From NCBI GenBank assembly GCA_965277275.1, contig CBDICG010000002.1:372001-436000 (forward strand): a DNA stretch of 64,000 bases, in the 5' to 3' direction. Shown here in pieces: positions 1-9,385 of this stretch. The DNA is from HLUCCA09 sp965277275. GTDB lineage: Bacteria > Pseudomonadota > Alphaproteobacteria > Rhodobacterales > Rhodobacteraceae. The position numbers were made by a program, and so were the translations under genes. The notes below the pieces were generated by a model. It had not been told where the DNA came from. It saw nothing but the letters and a program-made list of their open reading frames with translations, and made no database searches. Position 1 is the first letter of the stretch; every line of letters starts with the position of its first letter.

Positions 1-723
1 GTCGCGGCCCTCGATCCAGGTGGTCTGGTCGCCGGTGCGGCGCACGACCAGGAGGTTGCATTGGTGCGTGACATGGAGCAGGGCCGCGTCGCAGTTGGAC
101 TTCAGCGGCGTCTTGCGGCCGCCGCGCGGCGCGTGATCGGCGGTGATGACAAGCTTGGCGTCGCAGCCGTTGATCCGGGCGGCGAGCGCGTCCGAGGAGA
201 AGCCGGCGAACACGATGGAATGGATCGCGCCGATGCGGGCGCAGGCGAGCATGGCGTAGGCGGCTTCGGGGATCATCGGCAGGTAGAGGATGACGCGGTC
301 GCCCTTGCCGACACCCAGCCCCTCGAGGATGTTGGCCATCTTGCAGACTTCGGAGTGCAGCTCACGGTAGGTGATGTGCTTGGCCGGAGTGCTGGGATCG
401 TCCGGTTCCCAGATGATCGCGGTCTGGTCGCCGCGCGTGGCGAGATGCCGGTCGACGCAGTTGGCGCAGACGTTCAGCGTGCCGTCCTCGAACCAGCGGA
501 TGTCGATGTTGCCGGGCTCAAACGACGTGTTCTTCACCTTCGTGTAAGGCTTGATCCAGTCAATCCGCTTGCCCTGCTCCCCCCAGAACGCGGCTGGATC
601 CGAAACAGACGCACCGTACAAACGCTCATAAGACGAAGCGTCAATATGCGCAGAGGCGGCAAAACTTTCCGGAATAGGGCGTGTCTGAGGTGCGGCGGTT
701 GCGGGCTTGTCTTGATCGGCCAT
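1..723 (-). CDS. acsA: Acetyl-CoA synthetase, N-terminal part (runs off left edge)
   Basis: AMP-forming acetyl-CoA synthetase, which activates acetate with ATP and CoA in the cytoplasm. Only the first 241 codons are in the window; the frame is open to position 1. The N-terminal region reads as the Acs family: FWGEQGKRIDWIKPY near residue 47, WFEDGTLNVCANCVDRHL, then the start of the adenylating domain with GDRVILYLPMIPEAAYAM and IHSIVFAGFSSDALAARI. The ATG at 721-723 is preceded on the minus strand by a GGAGG ribosome site about seven bases away. An FNR-type box lies 58 bases upstream of the start. The gene is divergent from the hydrogenase locus. Family assignment is secure; completeness cannot be judged. 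Confidence 0.93.
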   Translation of the reverse strand, partial: MADQDKPATAAPQTRPIPESFAASAHIDASSYERLYGASVSDPAAFWGEQGKRIDWIKPYTKVKNTSFEPGNIDIRWFEDGTLNVCANCVDRHLATRGDQTAIIWEPDDPSTPAKHITYRELHSEVCKMANILEGLGVGKGDRVILYLPMIPEAAYAMLACARIGAIHSIVFAGFSSDALAARINGCDAKLVITADHAPRGGRKTPLKSNCDAALLHVTHQCNLLVVRRTGDQTTWIEGRD

Positions 724-1262
724 GAGGGTCCTCCCGGGGATGAGTTGCGCTACGGTTGGCGGGCGGTTCGTCACGTGGCATTGACCCAGATCAACCCGCG
801 ACACCCCGACATCACGCTGACAAGGATTACACAGCCGACGGTCAATGCATAAGTAAGCATCTCTTTTTGATTGTTTTTTATGTCAATTCATTCACTTCAA
901 AATGACCTATCTGTAAATTATCCAATTGCATGACATCGTTTTTGCAAGGTTTTTCAGGCACCTGCCCATTAACCAAAGCATTCAAGCCGAGGTCCGGCAG
1001 CGGGGGCCACCGCCCAGTGAACGTCCTCGCCTGCCTGCCACAGGTGAAAACTGTCGCACCAAACCACGCGCGGGCAGTAGCGCCCCCAACCGGGCGGGAG
1101 CGCAGACCGAAGCGCAAGTTCCTATCCGTGATCGGGGGTGCGATTCGGCGAGAGGCGCCCACCGGGCAGTGCCAAGGCGTCGAATCCGCCGGCTTGCAAG
1201 CGCGCCCAAAGGTGCGATGCTTGAGACGCGGATTGACACCGCAGGCAACCGCAGGCGGCGCG
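724..1262. other. Intergenic region between acsA and hypF
   Basis: This 539-base stretch separates divergent acsA and hypF. It holds the FNR-type box at 781-794 and an unusually AT-rich segment at about 855-945 that is the likeliest promoter area. Open frames reading into hypF from 930 have no family similarity before the acylphosphatase domain and are taken as untranslated. I saw no other gene or RNA here. Confidence 0.5.
781..794. promoter_or_regulatory. FNR/FnrL-type box upstream of acsA
   Basis: The sequence TTGACCCAGATCAA matches the alphaproteobacterial FnrL consensus TTGAY-N4-RTCAA exactly in both half-sites. Read on the minus strand it is TTGATCTGGGTCAA, one base different from the box before hupD at 7872-7885. 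It is centred about 64 bases upstream of the acsA start. Anaerobic control of acsA is inferred. Confidence 0.65.
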
Positions 1263-3542
1263 ATGGCCGAGACCAAACAAGCGACGGGCGTGCGCATCCG
1301 GGTGCGCGGCCAGGTTCAGGGTGTTGGCTTCCGCCCGTTTGTCTGGGCGGCTGCGCAGAAACTGAATCTGACGGGGCGCGTCCTGAACGACAGCTCCGGG
1401 GTCCTGATTGAAGCGCACGGTGATGCCGATGGCCTGGCACGCCACATCGCGGCACACGCCCCGCCGCTTGCGCGGATCGACAGCATCGACATGGAAACTG
1501 ATGCACACCTGCCAGAGTCGGATCGCTTCGTCATCGCGGCCTCGGCGGGAGGCGCCGCCGACACGCGCGTCACACCAGATGCCGCCGTTTGTCCGGAATG
1601 CACCGAAGAGATCCGCGACCCATCAGAACGTCGCGCGCACTACGCTTTCGCCAATTGCACCCATTGCGGACCACGCTTTTCGATCCTGCGCGACTTGCCT
1701 TACGATCGCGCACATACCTCGATGTCCCCCTTCCAGCTGTGCGCCGAATGCACGGCCGAATACGAGGACCCGGCCGACCGACGCTTTCACGCCCAACCCA
1801 TCGCCTGCCCGGCCTGCGGCCCTCAGCTATGGCTGGAGGTACATGGCAAGCCGGCACCAGCGGACGGAATTGTCGCGGCGGCCTCCCTCCTCAGGGCGGG
1901 CAAGATCCTCGCAATCAAAGGGATCGGCGGTTTTCATCTCGCGTGCGACGCAACGGACCGTACGGCCATTGCAACGTTGCGCGCACGTAAGCACCGCCCC
2001 GGCAAGCCCCTCGCGCTCATGGCCACCCTCGAAACAATCCGCGCCCACGCAAACCCGTCGCCCGCCGAGATCCGGATGCTGTTGGATCCCGCATCGCCGG
2101 TCGTGCTCCTTCGCAGGGCAAGAAACGACTTGCCGGAAGATCCGGCGCCGGGCCTTGACACCCTCGGCTGGATGCTGCCCTACACACCCCTGCATCTCTT
2201 GCTCCTCGATCGCCTAGGCCGTCCGCTTGTGATGACCTCCGGCAACCTCTCCGGAGCGCCACAGGTGATCGACAACGAAGACGCACGAAAGAAGCTCGCC
2301 CCCTTCGCCGACGCGTTTCTCATGCACGACCGCGACATCGTGCGGCGCCTTGATGATGGGGTGGAGGCCGAGGGGCACGCGGGCCCGTTTGTGCTTCGTC
2401 GCGGTCGCGGCCGCGCACCGGAGCCGCTGGCCCTGCCGGAGGGGCTGCAAGAGGCCGAGCCGGGCTTTGCATGGGGCGGCGAAATGAAAAGCGCCTTCTG
2501 CATGACGAAAGGCGGATCCGCCCTGCTTTCCCACCACCTCGGCGACCTGAGCGGGGCGGAGAGTTGGGATGAATATCAAGCCGCAACAGAAGACTACGCG
2601 GATCTCTTCGAGCATGAAGCGAGATGGCACGCCTGTGACCTGCACCCGGAGTATCGGCCATCACGGGCGGCGGAGCGCCAATCGACGGAGCGCGGCGTGC
2701 CGCTCTACCCCGTGCAGCATCACCACGCGCATCTTGCGAGCGCCCTTGTCGAGCATGGCCACCCTGCGGGCGGCGGTCGCGTTGTTGGCCTGATCCTCGA
2801 TGGCCTGGGCTTGGGCGCCGACGGCACGATCTGGGGCGGCGAGGTCTTGCTGGGTGACTACTCCGGCTACGAGCGGATCGCATGGCTCTCACCCGTGCCG
2901 CTCCTGGGCGGCGATGCCGCGAACAAGGAGCCGTGGCGGCCCCTGCTCGCCCACCTCGATGCCGCGGGCCTCGGCGGGCGCGCCGATGCGATGCTTCCCG
3001 ATGCGCCCCGCGCGCTCCTCCGCCGCGCGGCCACCGCCGGGATCAACGCTCCACTGACGTCGTCTGCGGGGCGCCTCTTCGATGCAGTGTCTGCGGCGCT
3101 TGGGCTGGTGCGCGGCGCACAATGCTACGAGGGCGAAGCTGCCATGCGCCTGGAGGCCCTGGCTCGCAAGGCACCCAGAACAGCGGGCGCCTACCCTATT
3201 GGAACAGAAGCGACCCACGGCCCTATCGCGACAGACGCGTTCTGGCACGCGCTGATCAACGACCTCGCATCAGGCACCGCGCCGGAGATCATCGCCTACA
3301 GGTTCCACGCCGGTCTCGCGTGCGCCTGCACCGCGCGCGCGCGCGCTTTGGTGGAGGACGGGTCTGCCGTGGCTGTGGCACTGTCCGGCGGGTGCTTCCA
3401 GAATGCCCTTCTGCTCGAATGCGCACTCGACGGGCTGACGGACCTGCCGACAATCACCCATCGTCGCGTCCCAGCAGGCGACGGCGGGCTCGCACTCGGA
3501 CAGGCTGCAATCGGCGCAGCGAGCCACGGCGCGAACGGATAG
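1263..3542 (+). CDS. hypF: Carbamoyltransferase HypF, [NiFe] hydrogenase maturation
   Basis: HypF (759 aa) uses carbamoyl phosphate and ATP to carbamoylate the C-terminal Cys of HypE, the source of the CN ligands of the NiFe site. Domains in order are an N-terminal acylphosphatase-like domain (GQVQGVGFRPFV at residues 16-27), two zinc-finger pairs (CPEC/CTHC and CAEC/CPAC) at about residues 105-185, a YrdC-like domain (KGIGGFHLACDATD) and a Kae1-like C-terminal domain with VQHHHAHLAS and ALSGGCFQNALLLE. I chose the ATG at 1263 because the acylphosphatase domain begins there; an in-frame extension back to 930 has no family resemblance. It heads the hydrogenase locus, 268 bases before hupS. Length is normal for the family. 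Confidence 0.95.
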   Translation: MAETKQATGVRIRVRGQVQGVGFRPFVWAAAQKLNLTGRVLNDSSGVLIEAHGDADGLARHIAAHAPPLARIDSIDMETDAHLPESDRFVIAASAGGAADTRVTPDAAVCPECTEEIRDPSERRAHYAFANCTHCGPRFSILRDLPYDRAHTSMSPFQLCAECTAEYEDPADRRFHAQPIACPACGPQLWLEVHGKPAPADGIVAAASLLRAGKILAIKGIGGFHLACDATDRTAIATLRARKHRPGKPLALMATLETIRAHANPSPAEIRMLLDPASPVVLLRRARNDLPEDPAPGLDTLGWMLPYTPLHLLLLDRLGRPLVMTSGNLSGAPQVIDNEDARKKLAPFADAFLMHDRDIVRRLDDGVEAEGHAGPFVLRRGRGRAPEPLALPEGLQEAEPGFAWGGEMKSAFCMTKGGSALLSHHLGDLSGAESWDEYQAATEDYADLFEHEARWHACDLHPEYRPSRAAERQSTERGVPLYPVQHHHAHLASALVEHGHPAGGGRVVGLILDGLGLGADGTIWGGEVLLGDYSGYERIAWLSPVPLLGGDAANKEPWRPLLAHLDAAGLGGRADAMLPDAPRALLRRAATAGINAPLTSSAGRLFDAVSAALGLVRGAQCYEGEAAMRLEALARKAPRTAGAYPIGTEATHGPIATDAFWHALINDLASGTAPEIIAYRFHAGLACACTARARALVEDGSAVAVALSGGCFQNALLLECALDGLTDLPTITHRRVPAGDGGLALGQAAIGAASHGANG

Positions 3543-3630
3543 AAAAAGCGCCTAAAGGCGTATGAGAGCTACGCTAATTGCCATGGAATAGAACTTTCCA
3601 CGTGGTGGTGGGAGCGGTCACGAACCTCTC

Positions 3631-3644
3631 ATGATATGGATCAA
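3631..3644. promoter_or_regulatory. Near-consensus FNR/FnrL-type box upstream of hupS
   Basis: ATGATATGGATCAA matches TTGAT-N4-ATCAA with a single half-site mismatch (A for the first T). It lies 166 bases before the hupS start, in the 268-base hypF-hupS gap. No sigma54-type GG-N10-GC element was seen in this gap. Low-oxygen control of hupSL is inferred. Confidence 0.45.
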
Positions 3645-3760
3645 TCCGCACCTTTTCCTGCCCGCAAGCCACTGAAAGAAATGCACTATCGCATATGTGT
3701 CGCATGCTCGACCATTGGCTTTGGGGCGCGCGCATCCCTCCCGCGATACTTGCTCAAGCC

Positions 3761-3782
3761 CCGGAGTGCGCGAGCGCTCCGG
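3761..3782 (+). promoter_or_regulatory. Leader hairpin before hupS
   Basis: An imperfect inverted repeat (arms ccggag and ctccgg extended by gcg/cgc around one bulged base) sits 29 bases before the hupS start codon and 15 bases before its ribosome site. If the promoter is upstream, it would fold in the 5' leader. Confidence 0.35.
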
Positions 3783-3810
3783 CCCGCAATTACAAGTGGA
3801 GGAGGCCGCT

Positions 3811-4899
3811 TTGAGCCAGATCGAAACCTTCTACGACGTGATGCGCCGGCAGGGGATCACCCGCCGAAGCTTCATGAAATACTGCTCTCTGACCGCGTCA
3901 GCGCTCGGCCTCGGCCCGGCCTTCGTGCCACAGATCGCCCACGCGATGGAAACCAAGCCGCGCACACCGGTGATCTGGGTGAACGGACTGGAATGCACCT
4001 GCTGCTCGGAAAGCTTCATCCGCGGCGCGCATCCGCTCGCCAAGGATGTCGTGCTGTCCATGATCTCGCTCGACTACCAGCACGTGCTGATGGCTGCGGC
4101 CGGTCACGCCGCAGAAGCCGCGCTCGAAGAGAGCATCGAGAAGTACAAGGGCAACTACATCCTCGCCGTCGAGGGCAACCCGCCGCTCAACGAAGACGGG
4201 ATGTTCTGCATTTCCGCCGGCAAGCCCTTCGTCGAGAAGTTGCGCCATGTCGCCAAGGACGCGAAGGCGGTGATCAGCTGGGGGGCCTGCGCCTCCTATG
4301 GCTGTGTGCAGGCCGCCGCGCCTAACCCGACGCAGGCGACTCCGGTGCACAAGGTCATCACCGACAAGCCGATCATCAAGGTGCCCGGCTGCCCGCCGAT
4401 CGCCGAGGTCATGACCGGCGTCATCACCTACATGCTCACCTTCGAGCGGATGCCGGAGCTGGACCGCCAGGGCCGCCCGGCGATGTTCTACGGCCAGCGC
4501 ATCCACGACAAGTGCTACCGCCGCCCTCATTTCGACGCTGGCCAGTTTGTCGAGGCGTGGGACGACGAGAACGCACGCAAGGGCTACTGCCTCTACAAGA
4601 TGGGCTGCAAGGGCCCGACCACCTACAACGCCTGCTCCACCATCGGCTTCAACGAGGGCGTCAGCTTCCCGATCCAGTCTGGCCACGGCTGCATCGGCTG
4701 CTCGGAGGACGGCTTCTGGGACAAGGGCACGTTCTACGACCGGGTGACGGACCTGACCCAGTTCGGCGTGGAAAGCTCGGCCGACAAGGTCGGCATGGCC
4801 GCGGCTGGCGTTGTCGGCGGCGCGGTGGCGATGCATGCCGCCGTTTCCGCCCTGCGCTCGGCCCAGCGCAAGACCCAAGACAAGCGCGAGGAGGCGTAG
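3811..4899 (+). CDS. hupS: Uptake [NiFe] hydrogenase small subunit
   Basis: Small subunit (362 aa) carrying the FeS relay that passes electrons from the NiFe site to the cytochrome b subunit. It has a twin-arginine signal RRSFMK at residues 18-23, with probable cleavage near residue 45. The proximal-cluster motif LECTCC lies near residue 60, and further cluster Cys/His residues lie in GCPP, DKCYRRPHF, CLYKMGCKGP and GHGCIGCSEDGFWD. A C-terminal hydrophobic anchor covers about residues 328-350. The start is read as TTG at 3811 because a strong GGAGGAGG ribosome site lies at 3798-3805 and the Tat signal follows; an ATG at 3841 would crowd the RR motif. It precedes hupL by three bases. Confidence 0.95.
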   Translation: MSQIETFYDVMRRQGITRRSFMKYCSLTASALGLGPAFVPQIAHAMETKPRTPVIWVNGLECTCCSESFIRGAHPLAKDVVLSMISLDYQHVLMAAAGHAAEAALEESIEKYKGNYILAVEGNPPLNEDGMFCISAGKPFVEKLRHVAKDAKAVISWGACASYGCVQAAAPNPTQATPVHKVITDKPIIKVPGCPPIAEVMTGVITYMLTFERMPELDRQGRPAMFYGQRIHDKCYRRPHFDAGQFVEAWDDENARKGYCLYKMGCKGPTTYNACSTIGFNEGVSFPIQSGHGCIGCSEDGFWDKGTFYDRVTDLTQFGVESSADKVGMAAAGVVGGAVAMHAAVSALRSAQRKTQDKREEA

Positions 4900-4902
4900 G
4901 AC

Positions 4903-6696
<1,794 letters not shown>

Positions 6697-6707
6697 GGAG
6701 AGCGATC

Positions 6708-6914
6708 ATGTTGAGACCTTCCATCCTCGCCCTGCTCGCCTCAACCGGCGCAGCGCTCGCACACCCCGGTCACGACGCGGCCGTCGCAGACGGGGCGGCC
6801 CACTGGTTCACCCAACCGGATCACTGGATCGTCCTGGCACTCGTCGCGCTCGTGATCACGGAGGGTGCACGCCGGGTGCTGCGCCATCGTCGACGCGCCC
6901 ACAAGGACGCGTGA
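6708..6914 (+). CDS. Small exported His-containing membrane protein of the hup operon
   Basis: A 68-residue protein between hupL and hupC, 11 bases after hupL and 10 before hupC, with a good ribosome site (aaggagag). It has a signal-like N-terminus ending at LAHPGHDAA, then a single hydrophobic span (WIVLALVALVITEG, residues about 44-58) and a basic tail. The HPGH motif right after the signal resembles the N-terminus of HupE/UreJ nickel permeases, but the six-helix body of that family is absent. It could be a metal-binding helper, a cytochrome-anchoring peptide or a remnant of hupE. Function unknown; translation is likely from spacing and ribosome site. Confidence 0.7.
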   Translation: MLRPSILALLASTGAALAHPGHDAAVADGAAHWFTQPDHWIVLALVALVITEGARRVLRHRRRAHKDA

Positions 6915-6924
6915 GGGACACGCC

Positions 6925-7758
6925 ATGACAATGGACACCGATCCCGACACACTGGAGGCTGGCGTCACCGCGCGCGCGCCCTCCGATGGCGCGACGATCC
7001 ACAACCCGCGGGACGGGGTGGAGATCCTCCCCTCCTCCGCCCTCACCGGCGATGCAACGGCAGCGGACCTCGAGTCGATCCGCCGCCGCACCTCCGTCTA
7101 TGTCTACGAGGCACCGGTACGGATCTGGCACTGGATAAACGCGCTCGCGATCCTTGTGCTGTGCATCACCGGCTACCTGATCGCCTTTCCCCTGCCTTCG
7201 ATGCAGGCGGGTGAGGCCGTGCACCAGTTCACCTTCGGCTACATCCGGTTTGCCCACTTCGCCGCGGCGATGATCATGACGATCGGCTTCTTCGGGCGGA
7301 TATACTGGGCCTTCGTGGGCAATCACCATGCCAAGCAGCTGTTCTACATTCCGGTGTGGAACCGCCATTGGTGGAAAGAAGTGTTCTTCGAGCTGCGCTG
7401 GTACGCCTTCATGGAAAAGGAGCCAAAGAAATACGTGGGCCACAACCCGCTAGCGCAGATGGCGATGTTCTTTTTCATGACCTGCGGGCTGACCTTCATG
7501 ATCGTCAGCGGCATGTCGCTCTATGCCGAGGGGCTGGGCGCCGATCACTGGCTCTCGACGCAAACCGCGCCAGTGATGAATCTGGTGGGCTCGTCGCAGA
7601 CGATGCACTCGCTGCATCATCTCGGGATGTGGGCGATCCTCGTCTTCGTCATCATCCACATCTACGCGGCCATCCGCGAAGACATCATGTCGCGCCAATC
7701 CATGGTCTCGACGATGATCTCCGGTCACAGGACCTTCAAGGATGATCGCGTCGACTGA
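6925..7758 (+). CDS. hupC: Hydrogenase cytochrome b subunit
   Basis: Membrane-bound diheme cytochrome b (277 aa) that anchors HupSL and passes electrons to quinone. The core begins at YVYEAPVRIWHW, and four hydrophobic segments follow with His residues typical of Ni/Fe-hydrogenase b-type cytochromes (FAHFAAA, HSLHHLGMW, IIHIYAAIRED). The ATG at 6925 leaves about 55 residues before the conserved core, longer than most HupC proteins; a shorter product starting internally cannot be excluded. The end is followed within 13 bases by a strong hairpin that separates the structural genes from hupD. Confidence 0.93.
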   Translation: MTMDTDPDTLEAGVTARAPSDGATIHNPRDGVEILPSSALTGDATAADLESIRRRTSVYVYEAPVRIWHWINALAILVLCITGYLIAFPLPSMQAGEAVHQFTFGYIRFAHFAAAMIMTIGFFGRIYWAFVGNHHAKQLFYIPVWNRHWWKEVFFELRWYAFMEKEPKKYVGHNPLAQMAMFFFMTCGLTFMIVSGMSLYAEGLGADHWLSTQTAPVMNLVGSSQTMHSLHHLGMWAILVFVIIHIYAAIREDIMSRQSMVSTMISGHRTFKDDRVD

Positions 7759-7771
7759 AAAAAGCGCTAAG

Positions 7772-7811
7772 AATCAACACGGCGCATCCTCAGGGGCGCG
7801 CCGTGTTGATT
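7772..7811 (+). terminator. Perfect 14-bp hairpin between hupC and hupD
   Basis: The arms aatcaacacggcgc (7772-7785) and gcgccgtgttgatt (7798-7811) are fully complementary around a 12-base loop. It starts 13 bases after the hupC stop. The right arm is followed by only a short T-rich stretch (ttct), so it may be a weak terminator or a 3' stabiliser of the hupSLC message. Confidence 0.6.
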
Positions 7812-7871
7812 TCTGGCAGGTCTCTTTCCAGCGCGGCGCAGGATCGGAAGCAGACCGGACAAATTGCGCAT

Positions 7872-7885
7872 TTGATCTGTGTCAA
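7872..7885. promoter_or_regulatory. FNR/FnrL-type box upstream of hupD
   Basis: TTGATCTGTGTCAA matches TTGAY-N4-RTCAA perfectly. It lies after the hupC hairpin and 112 bases before the hupD start, so the maturation genes may have their own oxygen-responsive promoter. Confidence 0.65.
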
Positions 7886-7997
7886 TTCGTGGATCCCGCT
7901 CCCTCCCGTATCCCGGAGTCCAGAGCACTGGCAGTTTCGCTGTCGCTGCAAGCCAGGCACGGTCACTCTCTGACCGGCCCTGCGACGGGAGGACAGT

Positions 7998-8633
7998 ATG
8001 AGTACGCCACGCACCCTGATCCTTGGGATCGGGAACGTTCTTTGGGCCGATGAAGGCTTTGGCGTCCGCTGCGTCGAACATCTGAGCGAGAAGTGGCATT
8101 TCGATGAGGGCGTGCACGTCATGGATGGCGGCACGCAGGGCCTCTACCTGCTGCCGTTTCTCGAAGAAGCCGACGCGCTGATCGTCTTTGACGCGGTCGA
8201 CTACGGGCTCGAGCCCGGCAAGCTCAAGATCGTCGAGGGTGACGACGTGCCGAGCTTCATGGGCGCCAAGAAGATGAGCCTGCACCAGACCGGCTTTCAG
8301 GATGTCATCGCAACCTCCGAGCTGATGAATTGCCGCCCTGAGAAGCTTGTGTTGATCGGGTGCCAGCCCGAAGAGCTGGAGGATTACGGCGGCGGCCTGC
8401 GCGACATCGTCGCCGCACAGATTGCACCGGCCATCGGCATCGCGCTCGACATCCTGAGCGGCTGGGGCATCACCCCGCGCGAAGGGCGCAACGACACGCC
8501 CGATCTCGCCGATCCCGCCATCCGCCACGGCGCCTACGAGGCCGGTCGCCCGTCCGAGGATGACGCCTACCGCAAGGGCGACGACCGCTTCCTGCCCGGC
8601 ACCGCCCGCGTGCCTCACGTAGCGGGGGAATAG
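7998..8633 (+). CDS. hupD: Hydrogenase maturation protease HupD
   Basis: Endopeptidase (211 aa) that removes the C-terminal tail of HupL once nickel is in place. The family start LILGIGNVLWADEGFG is present, and the three residues that sense nickel in the HyaD/HybD family fit E19, D65 and H96. The C-terminal 40 residues (from about GRNDTPDLADP) extend beyond the compact protease fold. It is the first gene after the hairpin and FNR box at 7772-7885 and is followed after three bases by hupF. Confidence 0.94.
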   Translation: MSTPRTLILGIGNVLWADEGFGVRCVEHLSEKWHFDEGVHVMDGGTQGLYLLPFLEEADALIVFDAVDYGLEPGKLKIVEGDDVPSFMGAKKMSLHQTGFQDVIATSELMNCRPEKLVLIGCQPEELEDYGGGLRDIVAAQIAPAIGIALDILSGWGITPREGRNDTPDLADPAIRHGAYEAGRPSEDDAYRKGDDRFLPGTARVPHVAGE

Positions 8634-8636
8634 GCC

Positions 8637-8957
8637 ATGTGTCTCGGCGTGCCCATGCAGATCCTGTCGTCCGACGGCATCGTCGGGCGTGCCCGCGACG
8701 GCGCGCAGGTGCGCGAGATCGACCTTTCGCTCGTCGGCGACATCCCGGACGGCACCTGGGTACTGACCTTCCTCGGGGCCGCCCGCGAGGTGCTTGACCC
8801 TGATGAAGCCGCCAAGATCACCGCCGCTCTGCGCGGCCTCGATGCGCTGATGCACGGCGGCGACCTCGGGTCTGCCTTCGCCGATCTCGAGGCGCGCGAG
8901 CCCGAGCTGCCCCCGCACCTGCAATCCGCCCGCGATGCGGGCCGCACCTTCGGCTAA
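8637..8957 (+). CDS. hupF: HypC-family hydrogenase chaperone HupF
   Basis: A 106-residue HypC/HupF/HoxL-family chaperone. It begins MCLGVPMQ, with the essential Cys2 that contacts the iron ligand set or the large-subunit precursor, and keeps the family middle (TWVLTFLGAAREVLDPDEAAKI). A C-terminal extension of about 25 residues separates it from the shorter HypC at 15058. HupF is known to bind HupL during assembly under oxygen in related bacteria. Tight operon with hupD (three-base gap) and hupG. Confidence 0.92.
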   Translation: MCLGVPMQILSSDGIVGRARDGAQVREIDLSLVGDIPDGTWVLTFLGAAREVLDPDEAAKITAALRGLDALMHGGDLGSAFADLEAREPELPPHLQSARDAGRTFG

Positions 8958-8989
8958 GCGCCCGGCGCGCGCCACGACAGGAGATCTTC

Positions 8990-9382
8990 ATGCCGACGCA
9001 CCCCCTCCTCACACGCCTGACGGACGAGATGGGCTGGCCGCATCTCGATACCGTCGCCGCGATGGAAGCCTTCACCCAGGCCCCCGGCGTGCACGTGCTC
9101 TTCGTGCCCGGCGATCCCGCGCGCAACCTCGAGACCTGCGATGTCGCCGTGATCCTGCCCGAGTTGAAAATGACGTTTCAGGGCGCCTTTGACTGTGCCT
9201 TGGTGGGCGATGCGATCGAGGAGCCCGTGCGCAAGGCGGCAGACGTCTACAAGACGCCGTCTCTGTTGTTTTTTCGCGAGGGCGCGTTCATCGGCGGGAT
9301 CCCCAAGGTGCGCGACTGGGACGACTACATGGAGCGCATCCAGCACATCCTCGCCACCCCTGCCACGCAAGCCGCGGAGTAA
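8990..9382 (+). CDS. hupG: Hydrogenase assembly protein HupG (HyaE-like)
   Basis: A 130-residue thioredoxin-fold protein of the HupG/HyaE family that binds the Tat signal or precursor of the small subunit. Typical segments are VHVLFVPGDPARNLETCDVA, VILPEL and SLLFFREGAFIGGIPKVRDW. There is no CXXC, as usual for this non-redox thioredoxin-like family. It lies between hupF and hupH, three bases before hupH. Confidence 0.9.
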   Translation: MPTHPLLTRLTDEMGWPHLDTVAAMEAFTQAPGVHVLFVPGDPARNLETCDVAVILPELKMTFQGAFDCALVGDAIEEPVRKAADVYKTPSLLFFREGAFIGGIPKVRDWDDYMERIQHILATPATQAAE

Positions 9383-9385
9383 CAC

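Noticed and set aside
860..880. TTGAT and GTCAA half-sites in the AT-rich part of the acsA-hypF gap
   Set aside because: The spacing is ten bases instead of four, so it does not form an FNR site.
930..1262. In-frame N-terminal extension of HypF
   Set aside because: The extra 111 codons are low-complexity and precede the acylphosphatase domain that starts HypF proteins.
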